Translations under genes and position numbers: made by a program
Origin: Planktothrix sp. PCC 11201
Lineage (GTDB): Bacteria > Cyanobacteriota > Cyanobacteriia > Cyanobacteriales > Microcoleaceae
DNA: 57,468 nt
NCBI RefSeq assembly: GCF_900009135.1
Contig: NZ_LT797701.1
Location: 159,075-216,542 of the forward strand
Reading direction: 5' to 3'
In this document: positions 8,260 to 17,039 of the stretch, one piece after another
How positions within the stretch are numbered: position 1 is the stretch's first letter
How the letters are laid out: each line of letters opens with the position of its first letter
The notes under the pieces: model-generated
Seen by the model: only the letters and a program-made list of their open reading frames with translations
Told to the model about the DNA's origin: nothing
The model's database searches: none

Positions 8260-9375
8260 TCAAACTTTCACAAACCATTCCTGGCGATACATCACATAGG
8301 ATACCAGCCACCAAAATAACAGGGTGGTGATCGCAAAGGCTAGAGATCCATTCATCGCGCCGAACCCCGACTGGAATAGGGTTTCATACAACCAAGTTTT
8401 AGCGCTGGGGGCTTGTGGAGAATTGCCAATTTTAATTAAATTCAGAATTCTTGCCACAAAACCAGAAGCCACAAATATGGTTAGGGCGTTTAATCCCATA
8501 ACTTTAAAGGGAAATCCCCATTTTGTCCAGCCTCGGACTTCGATGGTTTCATAACAGAAAGCTAACAAAAGTAATGACCAACCAGCGGTAACAATTACAA
8601 AGGAACTTGTCCACAGGGACTTATTCAGGGGAAACAATTCCGCCCATAAATAACCAATCACAAAACAACTAATTCCAAATACGACTAAACTGGCACTGGT
8701 ATCGGTTCTAATCGGTTGTTTTCTAATCCAATTTCCGGTTAAATATCCACCTAAAACCGAAACAACGGCGGGGAAGGTACTAAAAAGTCCTTCGGGATCA
8801 TAAAATCCCCCTTTCCACAAATGGGATTGACCTAAAATTAGGCGATCCATATAGGCGGCAAAATTTCCTTCCGGGCTGAGGTTTCCGATTCCATAACCCG
8901 GAACAAAAACAAATTGCATTAGGAGATAATAGCCTAATAAAATACCGCCAGCTAGTAGCCATAATCCTTTTCTGGAGAGGTTAAAAATGGCGATCGCTGC
9001 TAAAAAATAAGCTATCCCAATCCTTTGTAAAACCCCCATAATTCTAATTTCGGCGAGGTTATAACTGGGGAAGCCATTCAGCAGTAATCCTAATAAAAAT
9101 AATATCCCAGACCGTTGAGCAATTTGTAGATAAATCGATTTAGGAAGAATGGTTTCCGGTGCTCGATATTCTTCGGTATATTTAGACAAAGAAAAAGCCA
9201 TGGCTACCCCGACAATAAATAGAAAAAACGGAAATACCAAATCCGTCGGAGTACAACCATTCCATTGAGCATGATCCAGCCAAGGATAGACATAATCCCA
9301 GCTACCCGGATTATTGACTAATATCATACTGGCGATCGCAATTCCCCGAAATACATCCAAAGCCTGTAGCCGCAT
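8260..9375 (-). CDS. HGSNAT-like membrane acyltransferase (DUF5009 type)
   Basis: The 371-residue polytopic membrane protein has about ten hydrophobic segments. The N-terminal signature LDVFRGIAIASMILVNNPGSW and the following CTPTDLVFPFFLFIVGVAMA are diagnostic of the bacterial relatives of heparan-alpha-glucosaminide N-acetyltransferase. Further blocks are RIMGVLQRIGIAYF and YDPEGLFSTFPAVVSVLGGY. Members are thought to move acetyl groups across the membrane to sugars, but the bacterial substrate is unknown. The start is well supported: GAGG lies eight bases before the ATG. It lies 50 bases upstream of clpP in the same orientation, but co-transcription is uncertain. Confidence 0.88.
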   Translation of the reverse strand: MRLQALDVFRGIAIASMILVNNPGSWDYVYPWLDHAQWNGCTPTDLVFPFFLFIVGVAMAFSLSKYTEEYRAPETILPKSIYLQIAQRSGILFLLGLLLNGFPSYNLAEIRIMGVLQRIGIAYFLAAIAIFNLSRKGLWLLAGGILLGYYLLMQFVFVPGYGIGNLSPEGNFAAYMDRLILGQSHLWKGGFYDPEGLFSTFPAVVSVLGGYLTGNWIRKQPIRTDTSASLVVFGISCFVIGYLWAELFPLNKSLWTSSFVIVTAGWSLLLLAFCYETIEVRGWTKWGFPFKVMGLNALTIFVASGFVARILNLIKIGNSPQAPSAKTWLYETLFQSGFGAMNGSLAFAITTLLFWWLVSYVMYRQEWFVKV

Positions 9376-10079
9376 AAGTGCATCCTCAACCTTGGAATTT
9401 ATTATTTCATGAAATCAATAAAAATTCGGGTCAATTATCCCTCTATCCTAAATATCAACTTTTACAAAGTATCAACTAGGGCGAAAAAAGGACTAACCCG
9501 ATAGGCTATGATTAAAAATAGTAGTAGTCTATTGAGGAAAATAAAAGATACACCTGATGGCAAAATTCCCTGACTGATCAACCCCCCTGATGGCTTTCGT
9601 GTGAACCCCTGATGGGTTAGTTGGACAAACATGGACACTACGGACAAGTCACGTCTGAGTTATTGATCAATCGAGATATGCGAGTCTATGTTAATTATGG
9701 CAGGCAGATTTTAAAGATTTCAAGAGGTCTTTTGCAATCACCCACTTTTCCTGAATATAACTGAATTGATAGCAAATTCAAGAACAGTTTCAAGTTTTAG
9801 GTTAAGCTGCCTTTAGATTGATCTTTGCTGCGTGTTAACTCAAATTCTCTCTCAAATAAACCGGGTATTGGCTGCAATAGATTCCCATTCGACTTGACAC
9901 CCTCACCCCATTGAGTTTGAATATCATCAAGTCCATACCGTTTGTCTACAACCCCATCCGTGAGTCTGAGGATGCTTGTAGCCCGTGATTCACGGAAAAT
10001 GGTGCTTACACATCAAAAATCATCTAGGACGATCTGAGTCGAGTTGAAATTTTATCTCTTGTAATGGGCTGGTAGACAA
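9376..10079. other. Intergenic region without a convincing gene
   Basis: About 700 bases divide the acyltransferase gene from the divergent gene at 10080. I see three short copies of CCCTGATGG around 9550-9615, a 5-bp hairpin at AACCCCTGATGGGTT, AT-rich stretches, and a 13-bp palindrome at 9983-9995. A 61-codon reverse frame at 9462-9647 has no ribosome binding site or recognisable domain. I found no tRNA. It may hold two divergent promoters. Confidence 0.6.
9983..9995. promoter_or_regulatory. Candidate operator, 13-bp palindrome CCGTGATTCACGG
   Basis: CCGTGATTCACGG is a perfect odd palindrome 84 bases before the start of the gene at 10080. A related half site, CCGTGAGTC, lies about 26 bases earlier. 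Position and symmetry suit a dimeric repressor or activator, but no regulator is known to use it. Confidence 0.3.
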
Positions 10080-10643
10080 ATGGAAACGGAAACCAAAAGG
10101 CAACGGGCAGCAACTAATACGATCGTTCGACGACAGGCAACACCGAAAGAACGAGAGTTAATTCATCTGTTAGCAAATTTAGGCTGTTCTCAAGCGAAAT
10201 ATGGGTTGAGACACGCCACAAGCAAACAGTTAATTAGTCCTGAAGAACGGTTACGATTAGCAGAATGGCATTACCTTCGTTTACAACAAATTCGTCGCGT
10301 TGAACGCAGTTTAGACCCGGTTGCTACCCTCAAACGAGTCTATTTTAAAAGTAAGTTAAGTCCCCGCAATTTAGAGTCTTTAAAACTATTGTGGGTTGAA
10401 GATGAAAAAACCCGGGTTAAACGAGTAGACCCGGAACTCGATGATCTGCTTTGTGAGGCTTTGGATAAAGGAGACACCCTCAAGCAAATTTTTCGGATTA
10501 TTGAGGTGAAGGAAAGACAATTTGCGCGTACTCCTGAACCGGGAAAAATTCCCCTCTGGGTGAAGGAATGGGAAGATTCCAGTTATGAAATCAACTACTT
10601 TCCCCCATCTTTCCCTGATTGGGCGCAAATCGTTGATGATTAA
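10080..10643 (+). CDS. Conserved-looking basic protein, unknown function
   Basis: The 187-residue soluble protein is rich in Arg, Lys and Glu. It opens with a basic stretch (KRQRAATNTIVRRQ), continues with predicted helices (RLRLAEWHYLRLQQIRRVERSL) and ends in an acidic/aromatic tail (INYFPPSFPDWAQIVDD). No signal peptide, membrane helix or catalytic motif is visible. The basic N-terminus could bind nucleic acid, but that is only a guess. Its last 53 bases overlap the 3' end of convergent hypF, so the two transcripts would be antisense there. I do not recognise the family. Confidence 0.7.
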   Translation: METETKRQRAATNTIVRRQATPKERELIHLLANLGCSQAKYGLRHATSKQLISPEERLRLAEWHYLRLQQIRRVERSLDPVATLKRVYFKSKLSPRNLESLKLLWVEDEKTRVKRVDPELDDLLCEALDKGDTLKQIFRIIEVKERQFARTPEPGKIPLWVKEWEDSSYEINYFPPSFPDWAQIVDD

Positions 10644-13176
10644 TTAAAAATGCAGTTTGTCCTAAAGCCAGTCCTCCATCATTAGGAGGATTTTTTTGTG
10701 ACCAATAAACCCTAAATTCTTCTTGACAAAGCCGGGATATTGTGCGTTCAATTAAATATTTATTCTGAAAACATCCCCCACTTAAAGTTATGGTTTTTTC
10801 GCCTAATTTCTTACTAATTTCTATTATTGCTTCCACTAAACTATTATGAAATTTAGCTGAAATTAAATTAATCGGTTTTTCGTTAATTTTATCCTCTAAT
10901 ATACCTTTAATAATCAGTTCCCAATTAAGGTAATACCTACAATTATAACTCCTATTATCCATATTCTCCCCCTTTTCTAAGGGGGGTTGGGGGGGATCAA
11001 AATTCCTTCTATTCTCCCCCTTTTCCAAAGGGGGTTGGGAAGAATCAAACCATTCAAACGGATAATATTCATCGGTTTCTAAATCATCAATGGCAAATTC
11101 TAAAGCCATAGCCGCTTCTCCTTCAAAACTAACCTTTTGACAGATTCCTAATAAACCCGCCACTCCATCAAATAACCGTCCCACACTAGACGTTAAAGGA
11201 GTATTTAAGTTACGGTTTAACATCGTTTGGATAATTTTTAATTCTTGAGGTTTAAAAGATGCCATCAATTCTAAATTTATCCCAGAATTAAATAGATCAT
11301 TTCCCCACAATTCATAGAGTAATCCTAAAGCAATTCGTCGAGGTTCAGATACCGCTTTATCTCCCCCTGGAAGGGGAAAAGGGCGAAAAGAAGCAATACG
11401 TTGAATTTGGGTTTCTGTGACTTGAAAAAACTCTCCACCCCAAATAGTGCCATCGAGTCCATATCCGGTTCCATCCCAAGCAATTCCTAGTAGGGGAGGG
11501 TGTAAATTATGTTCAGCAATAACCGCAAAAACATGGGCGACATGATGTTGAACTCGGACTATCGGATATTGATTCTGTTGGGATAGTTTTTCTGCAAATT
11601 GGGTGGAATAATAGTCGGGATGGGCGTCACAAACAATTATATTCGGTTGAAAATCATAGATATTACTCAGACTATTAATCACTTCCTGAAATGTGGCTAA
11701 AGCCAGGGGGTTTTCTAAGTCCCCAATATGTTGACTTAAGAAGGCTTTTTGATTAAATGCGATTGCAATTGTACTCTTTAAATGACCACCCAATGCTAAA
11801 ATTTTTATTGGCTTTTCTATTGACAAATCCGAAGATTGTGGTAAACTAAAGTTAGTTTGATAGAATGGGGATCTGTTTGCGCCTACAGGGTCAGGTAGAG
11901 AAATTGGTAACGGCGCGTAACCCCTAGCCCGACGCAACACCATTTCTTGATCTGCAATAATTCTCACAATTGAATCATCAATAGGTCTAAGAATGGGGCG
12001 GTTATGAACTAAGAAAAAATCCGCGATGGTATTCAGACGAGTCACCACTTCCGCTTCATCAATACAAATCGGTTCACTCGCAAAATTTCCACTGGTTGTG
12101 ACGATAGGAAAGTTCAAGTTTGCTAATAATAAATGATGGATAGGGGTATAGGGTAACATCACCCCTAAATAGGGATTTTCTGGGGAAATTACCCCCCCTA
12201 ACCCCCCCTTGGTAATGGGGGGAAATGTTTGAGGGTTTTCTTGTCCCCCCATTAGTAAGGGGGGATGGGGGGGGTCATACTTTCGTAATAAAACAATGGG
12301 AGCAGCAGGAGAAGATAATAACTTTTCTTCCAATTTTGAAACGTAACAATCCTGTTTGACCTGTTCTAAATTAGGATACATTACCGCCAAAGGTTTGGCG
12401 GGGCGGCGTTTGCGTTGACGTAAATTTTGTACGGCGGTTTCATTTCTAGCATCAACGATTAAATGAAATCCTCCTAACCCTTTTAACGCTAAAATTTTTC
12501 CAGAACGAATAATATTTGTCGCCTGTTTTAGAGCTTGATTTAAACTAGCAATAACATTACCGTTTTTATCCCATAATTCTAATTGTGGCCCACAAACAGG
12601 ACAAGCATTAGGTTGGGCGTGAAATCGACGATTTAAAGGATAATTATATTCATTTTGACAATCGGAACACATTGTAAATGTTGCCATGGTGGTCTGATTT
12701 CGATCATAGGGTAAATCCCGAATAATCGAATAACGCGGCCCACAGTTGGTACAGTTAGTAAAAGGGTATTGATAACGGCGATTTTTAGGATCAAAAATAT
12801 CCTGTAAACAGTCAGAACAGGTTGATAAATCGGGTAAAACAATAGCGGTTTTTTGAGGATGGGTTGTGGATTCAGAAACCTGTATTTCAAATTCAGAATA
12901 ACCCACCGGGGTTAACCAAACCGCATCTAAGGTTTCAATTTCAGATTGAGGAGGTTTTTCCTTTAAAATCCGGTATTGAAATTGTTCTAAATTCTGACGG
13001 AAACCTTCAACTTCAATTAAGACGCCCCGAACCGAATTATTCACCCATCCCGTCAAGTTTAACTCCGTTGCGAGGCGATAAATAAACGGACGAAATCCAA
13101 CGCCTTGGACTATTCCTTGAATGATTAGTTGGAGGCGATGTTGTTGGGAATTAAGATTAGACTCACATTGTGACAT
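10591..13176 (-). CDS. hypF: Carbamoyltransferase HypF, [NiFe]-hydrogenase maturation
   Basis: HypF makes the thiocarbamate from carbamoyl phosphate that HypE turns into the cyanide ligands of the [NiFe] site. Domains in order: acylphosphatase (about 12-100, GIVQGVGFRPFIYRLA), paired zinc fingers (CSDC, CTNC, CSDC, CPVC, about 117-200), YrdC-like (about 210-405, with RRPAKPLAVM and GVMLPYTPIHHLL), and Kae1/TobZ-like (about 455-850, with HHVAHVFAVIAEH and LSGGCFQN). At 861 residues it exceeds the usual 750-790, and the excess is two in-frame repeat-encoded loops near residues 300-330 and 708-738. No other hyp or hydrogenase gene is in the window. The 3' end overlaps the convergent gene by 53 bases. 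Confidence 0.95.
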   Translation of the reverse strand: MSQCESNLNSQQHRLQLIIQGIVQGVGFRPFIYRLATELNLTGWVNNSVRGVLIEVEGFRQNLEQFQYRILKEKPPQSEIETLDAVWLTPVGYSEFEIQVSESTTHPQKTAIVLPDLSTCSDCLQDIFDPKNRRYQYPFTNCTNCGPRYSIIRDLPYDRNQTTMATFTMCSDCQNEYNYPLNRRFHAQPNACPVCGPQLELWDKNGNVIASLNQALKQATNIIRSGKILALKGLGGFHLIVDARNETAVQNLRQRKRRPAKPLAVMYPNLEQVKQDCYVSKLEEKLLSSPAAPIVLLRKYDPPHPPLLMGGQENPQTFPPITKGGLGGVISPENPYLGVMLPYTPIHHLLLANLNFPIVTTSGNFASEPICIDEAEVVTRLNTIADFFLVHNRPILRPIDDSIVRIIADQEMVLRRARGYAPLPISLPDPVGANRSPFYQTNFSLPQSSDLSIEKPIKILALGGHLKSTIAIAFNQKAFLSQHIGDLENPLALATFQEVINSLSNIYDFQPNIIVCDAHPDYYSTQFAEKLSQQNQYPIVRVQHHVAHVFAVIAEHNLHPPLLGIAWDGTGYGLDGTIWGGEFFQVTETQIQRIASFRPFPLPGGDKAVSEPRRIALGLLYELWGNDLFNSGINLELMASFKPQELKIIQTMLNRNLNTPLTSSVGRLFDGVAGLLGICQKVSFEGEAAMALEFAIDDLETDEYYPFEWFDSSQPPLEKGENRRNFDPPQPPLEKGENMDNRSYNCRYYLNWELIIKGILEDKINEKPINLISAKFHNSLVEAIIEISKKLGEKTITLSGGCFQNKYLIERTISRLCQEEFRVYWSQKNPPNDGGLALGQTAFLINHQRFAPNQGKMGESS
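10963..11047. repeat. Dispersed C/G repeat inserted in hypF (distal copy)
   Basis: Two copies of CTCCCCCTTTTC(T/C)AA followed by a G-run lie back to back within hypF. On the coding strand they are read as the peptide PPQPPLEKGEN repeated twice, between a hydrophilic segment and the Kae1-like core. The frame stays open. It is the same family as the elements at 1-100 and 12191-12276. Confidence 0.8.
12191..12276. repeat. Dispersed C/G repeat inserted in hypF (proximal copy)
   Basis: The DNA has two arms, one reading ACCCCCCCTAACCCCCC and one reading TAAGGGGGGATGGGGGGGG, with C-runs and G-runs that can pair. It is translated as PPHPPLLMGG and PPITKGGLGGV within a loop of the YrdC-like domain, just before the conserved GVMLPYTP block. 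The reading frame is kept. Confidence 0.8.
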
Positions 13177-13375
13177 AGACTCAGAATCAGAACTATTCTA
13201 TTATAGCTATATTGGCAAGAGATTGCACAAACTATATTAATTTAGGATAAAATTATGAAAAAAATTATCTCGGTTTGGAGATTTAACCCCCTCCTCATCG
13301 GTAGAAAATTGTGGTATGAAAGGTACAACATAATTGTCATCTACTAGACCCACCAGGGTAGAATGATTAGAAAAA

Positions 13376-14650
13376 ATGCTAGAACCGAACCAAAAAGAAC
13401 ACTTTGATTCTCCCAACCCCTTGTCCAGTTTAGAATCACCGGATTTAGGTACAAAATCAGACCCTTTAACCCGATTACCGAGGAAAACGATTGCTAATAT
13501 CATTTTGCCAGTTGTAGCGATTTTGAGTACATTAATAGCGATTTGGATTTGGGTAGAAAATAGTCGCCTGAGTCAACGTTTACAAACAGAACAATCTCGT
13601 TTAAGCTCATCATCATCAAAAAATCAACCTCAAAATCCCCAAGAAACTCTGCTAAAAACAAAGAAATGCCCTGATTGTAATTTGAGTAGAGCTAATTTGA
13701 AAAAGGCTAATTTAAGAGAAGCCTATTTGTGGAAAGCTAACTTAGAAAATGCCGATTTGAATGATGCAAATTTAGAGTTAGCTGATTTACGCGGTGCGAC
13801 CTTAACCATGGCTGATTTACGCGATAGTCAACTGGCAAGTGCTAATTTAGGATATGCTAATTTAACCGGAGCGAACCTAAATAATGCTGATTTACAACGG
13901 GTTAATTTATGGCAAGCTAACTTAAAAAATGCTCAACTCAATAATACTGTATTTATACAGGCTGATTTACGTCAAGCCAATTTAGAATCGGCTAATTTAG
14001 AATCGGCTAATTTCTTGACTGCTAATTTAACCGGAGCGAATCTGAAACAAGCAAAATTAGGAAATGCTAATCTGAATGGGGCCAATTTAGAAAATGCTAA
14101 TTTAGCAGAAGCTAATTTACAAAATGCAATTTTAACCGAAGCTAATTTAACCGAAGCTAATTTGGGAAATGCTATTTTAAATGGGGCTAATTTAACAAAT
14201 GCTAACCTATCAGAAGCAGTGTTATGGTTAGCAAAACTAGAAAAAGCTAATTTAGAAAAAGCTAATTTAGGAAAAGCTAAGTTAGGCTATGCTAAACTGA
14301 ATCAAGCTAACTTGAATCAAGCTCAATTAATTGATGCCGTATTAGAAGGAGCCAGTTTAGAAGATACGGATTTGCAAAAGGCAAATTTAAAAGGTGCAAA
14401 ATTGGAACGGGCTAATTTATTAGGAGCTTATTTAGAACGGGCTAATTTACAGGAAGCCAACTTAGCCGGGGCAGATTTACGAGGAGCAAATTTAAGTAAA
14501 GCCAACCTAAAAAATGCCTATTTACAAGGGGCAAATTTACGCGGTGCTAATTTAAAAGGGGCAGATTTAGAGGGAACAAATCTACGCGATGCACAGTTTA
14601 AAGGGGCAACAATGCCCAATGGAAAGATGTATGTTGACGAGGAAAAATAA
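13376..14650 (+). CDS. Membrane-anchored pentapeptide-repeat protein
   Basis: The 424-residue protein has a cytoplasmic-like N-tail (1-37), one membrane helix (about 40-59, IANIILPVVAILSTLIAIWIW), a Ser/Gln-rich linker, then a CPDC motif (about 100-103) leading straight into roughly 60 pentapeptide repeats up to residue 410. It closes with a short basic/acidic tail (MPNGKMYVDEEK). The helix orientation suggests that the repeat helix could face the periplasm or lumen, but this is inferred. It lacks the C-terminal domain shared by the two paralogs at 1693 and 3457. It is divergent from hypF, and a 3' SMR gene converges on it. Confidence 0.9.
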   Translation: MLEPNQKEHFDSPNPLSSLESPDLGTKSDPLTRLPRKTIANIILPVVAILSTLIAIWIWVENSRLSQRLQTEQSRLSSSSSKNQPQNPQETLLKTKKCPDCNLSRANLKKANLREAYLWKANLENADLNDANLELADLRGATLTMADLRDSQLASANLGYANLTGANLNNADLQRVNLWQANLKNAQLNNTVFIQADLRQANLESANLESANFLTANLTGANLKQAKLGNANLNGANLENANLAEANLQNAILTEANLTEANLGNAILNGANLTNANLSEAVLWLAKLEKANLEKANLGKAKLGYAKLNQANLNQAQLIDAVLEGASLEDTDLQKANLKGAKLERANLLGAYLERANLQEANLAGADLRGANLSKANLKNAYLQGANLRGANLKGADLEGTNLRDAQFKGATMPNGKMYVDEEK

Positions 14651-14661
14651 TATGAATTAAA

Positions 14662-14979
14662 TTAGGAAGAAGTTGCTTTTAAACCAATTAAAGAAACTAC
14701 TAATAAACCCACAAAAAATAACCGTCCTAAACTAACGGGATCTTTAAAAAAAATAATTCCAACAATTATCGTTCCTAATGCTCCAATTCCTGTCCAAACA
14801 GCGTAAGCAGTGCCGATAGGAATGGTTTCCATAGCTTTGCTTAAGAACCAAAAACTTAACGCCCCAAAGCCAATAAACGCCAAAATTGCAGGGAGTTTTG
14901 TTAGTCCTTCTGAGAGTTTCAGAAAACTGGAAAATCCCAATTCAAATAATCCGGCTAAAATTAAATAAATCCAACCCAT
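14662..14979 (-). CDS. SMR-family small multidrug/guanidinium exporter-like protein
   Basis: The small-multidrug-resistance fold has four membrane helices. From the chosen ATG it is 105 residues, the family norm. The membrane-embedded glutamate essential for proton-coupled export is in AGLFELGFSS, and the GTAYAVWTGIGALGTIIVG block of helix three is intact. This block resembles SugE/Gdx and EmrE members; substrate cannot be told from sequence. The frame is open further upstream to 15057, with an ATG at 15018, but those 26 extra residues are not typical of the family. It converges with the pentapeptide gene (11 bases between stops). Confidence 0.88.
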   Translation of the reverse strand: MGWIYLILAGLFELGFSSFLKLSEGLTKLPAILAFIGFGALSFWFLSKAMETIPIGTAYAVWTGIGALGTIIVGIIFFKDPVSLGRLFFVGLLVVSLIGLKATSS

Positions 14980-15090
14980 TTTTTTAAAACTAAACGAAGT
15001 AGGGCTATCTATGTTCATCCCCTTAACATAGTTAAAATTATATCGTACATCAGGCAATCTTAGAATAGGTAATGCTAAAATCTGCGGAAT

Positions 15091-16008
15091 ATGGAGTTGA
15101 AAATTTCGCCCAACTTGTTCTATAATTATGAAAGCGTGGTTAGAGAGCGTCGAAAAACAGTTTCCCCAAATATTTTCCCCAAAATGCCTAATTTCAACGC
15201 CAAAATTGGTACCTTGACTGTGATATTTTTGTTGTCATCTTTATTAACAGTCTGTTCAGCAAAACAACCCGAACATTCCACTCAAATGCAAGTGCTAATC
15301 CCCTTATATTCCTATCCCACTTGGTATAATTCCCAGACTTATTTTTGGCCAGAAGTTGTCAAAGCAGCCGAAAAAGTACCCATTACAGCAGTAATTAATC
15401 CGAATAATGGCCCCGGTGGAAGTCCGCCCAATCAGGACTATACCAAAGGTCTAAAGGATCTGCGTCAAGATAATATTACGATCCTAGGATATGTTGCGAC
15501 TAACTATGGTAAGCGTGATATTCAGCAAGTCAAAAACGATATTGATGTCTATAGTAAATACTACGATCTTCAGGGTATTTTCTTCGATGAAGCTGCGAGT
15601 GGAGCGGATAAATTAGACTACTATCAAGAGATATATAACTATACTAAAGCTAAACCCAATTTAGATACCGTGGTACTGAATCAAGGAACTCATCCAGACG
15701 AAGGTTATCTAAGTAAACCCGCCGCAGATATTGCTATAATTTTTGAGAATTATTCTAAAGAATGGCCGAACTATCAACCTTCTCCCTATGTCAGTAATTA
15801 TGATCCTAAACGTTTTTCGGGCTTAATTCATACCGTACCCGATGCAGCCACGATGAAAAGCCATATTGACAAAGCAGTGGAAAGGAATATCCAATATATT
15901 TATATCACAGATGATAGCCCCGATAGTCCAGACAAAGACCCCTGGAATAGCCTACCCTCTTATTGGCAAGAAGAAGTCAATTATATTCAATCCTTAAATC
16001 AAAGGTAA
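15091..16008 (+). CDS. Spherulation-specific family 4 (spherulin-4-like) secreted protein
   Basis: The 305-residue product has a hydrophobic export segment (about 38-56) and then a spherulin-4-type TIM-barrel-like domain. The domain has VLIPLYSYPTWYN at its first strand, ITAVINPNNGPGGSPPNQDY, LGYVATNYGKRDIQQVKNDI, and an acidic FFDEAAS block. The Asp-Glu pair and its position suggest glycoside-hydrolase ancestry, though activity in this family is unproved. An internal ATG at 15184 gives a more usual signal peptide, so the true start may be there. The Cys after LLTV is not a good lipobox. Confidence 0.85.
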   Translation: MELKISPNLFYNYESVVRERRKTVSPNIFPKMPNFNAKIGTLTVIFLLSSLLTVCSAKQPEHSTQMQVLIPLYSYPTWYNSQTYFWPEVVKAAEKVPITAVINPNNGPGGSPPNQDYTKGLKDLRQDNITILGYVATNYGKRDIQQVKNDIDVYSKYYDLQGIFFDEAASGADKLDYYQEIYNYTKAKPNLDTVVLNQGTHPDEGYLSKPAADIAIIFENYSKEWPNYQPSPYVSNYDPKRFSGLIHTVPDAATMKSHIDKAVERNIQYIYITDDSPDSPDKDPWNSLPSYWQEEVNYIQSLNQR

Positions 16009-16009
16009 A

Positions 16010-16097
16010 AAGGGAACAGGGAACGCCTTATCTGGGGTAATACTTCTGGCTATTTCATGTCTGTATTAAAATGTTACAACCTATTTAGGATTGCTCT
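16010..16097. repeat. Truncated inverted copy of the CTATAGCAATCC MITE-like element
   Basis: Read on the reverse strand, this segment matches the first 90 or so bases of the element at 3272-3411: the TIR, GGTTGTAACATT, CAGAAGTATTACCCC and CGTTCCCTGTTCCC. The second terminal repeat is missing. Its outer end touches the TAG stop of the HAD gene. Confidence 0.65.
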
Positions 16098-16887
16098 ATT
16101 CAACAGTCAACCAGGCTGAAAATTCCTGGCTAAATTTAGACAAAGATAATAAATGAATAGTTGAAGATTCCGAAGCTAAATCCCGTTCTTTTTGGATATT
16201 ATAACCCCAATTTGCTAAAAATAATTGAACGTTGTTTAAATCCGGTTTTTGTGTCACCGATAATAAGGTTTGTAAGCGATCTTCAATAAACCAAATATGC
16301 GGAGTCGGTTCAATACTTGCTAATAATTCCCGTATAATTTCATATTTAGGGCGTTTATAGCCTTTGCCAAAAATTTGGTTTTCAGGAATAGTAATTCCTT
16401 GTTCTTGGAGAAGCGATCGCACAAATCTTTCCTCTTTTGTAGTAATAATATAAACAGGAAAACCATCTTTAATTAAAGGTTTAATCCGTTCAATCACACC
16501 CGGATAAAACCGATGTAATCCCAACCAACCAGATAAATCCGTATTAATCCATTCATCCCGAACCCTATCTAAATGGGGGCCAATTATTTCCGCTTTTAAT
16601 TGTTCTTCCTGAATAATATTGTGAGCAATTTGTGACCAATTCTGTAAAATTTCAGTTTCCGAAATTCCCAAAACCAAAGCCCGAATTAAAACAGGCATTT
16701 CCCAACCAATTTCAATCACCGGACGGGTTCGATAGAATAAAGGAGCTAATTCTTCCGGTGAAACCCCGGTCGGAATCGACCAAAGTTGACAATAGGTTCG
16801 CCAGGCGGTTTGAAAATATTCCAGCAGTCCGTCACAAAGAACCCCATCAAAATCTAGTGCCAGTAAAGTCGGTTGATCGTTTATCAT
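16096..16887 (-). CDS. HAD-superfamily hydrolase
   Basis: The 263-residue protein begins with the HAD motif I, LLALDFDGVLCDG, with Asp12 as nucleophile and Asp14 as acid/base. Motif II is VYIITTKEE (Thr), motif III the Lys in GKGYKRPKYE, and motif IV WFIEDR. The alpha-helical cap lies between motifs I and II. Such proteins are typically small-molecule phosphatases; the substrate is unknown, and the sequence does not match the gph or pgmB subtypes closely. The stop codon abuts the MITE-like repeat at 16010-16097, so the original C-terminus may have been altered slightly. Confidence 0.85.
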   Translation of the reverse strand: MINDQPTLLALDFDGVLCDGLLEYFQTAWRTYCQLWSIPTGVSPEELAPLFYRTRPVIEIGWEMPVLIRALVLGISETEILQNWSQIAHNIIQEEQLKAEIIGPHLDRVRDEWINTDLSGWLGLHRFYPGVIERIKPLIKDGFPVYIITTKEERFVRSLLQEQGITIPENQIFGKGYKRPKYEIIRELLASIEPTPHIWFIEDRLQTLLSVTQKPDLNNVQLFLANWGYNIQKERDLASESSTIHLLSLSKFSQEFSAWLTVE

Positions 16888-16925
16888 AAAACTTTAATTT
16901 AAAATTGACAATTTGGGAATTAACC

Positions 16926-16988
16926 TGTAAGGGCAGGTTCGGTGAGATTTTTGTTAATCACCTAAACCTTAATGAACCCGCCCCTACA
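16926..16988. repeat. Dispersed palindromic repeat, GGGCGGGTT family, copy 2
   Basis: The arms TGTAAGGGCAGGTTC and GAACCCGCCCCTACA flank an AT-rich centre containing TTAATCACCTAAACC. It lies between the HAD gene and the divergent gene at 17040. Confidence 0.7.
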
Positions 16989-17039
16989 AATAAATTAACA
17001 CCGTTTTTTTCCTCTAAAATTTGTAATTGAGGGTCTACC

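Noticed and set aside
9462-9647. 61-codon hydrophobic reverse frame in the 9.4-10.0 kb spacer
   Set aside because: No ribosome site or recognisable motif; composition is AT-rich and the frame is short.
10963-12276. hypF insertions as sequencing or assembly errors
   Set aside because: Both insertions keep the frame, match a repeat family found elsewhere in the window and encode a peptide type common in such repeats, so true insertion is more likely.
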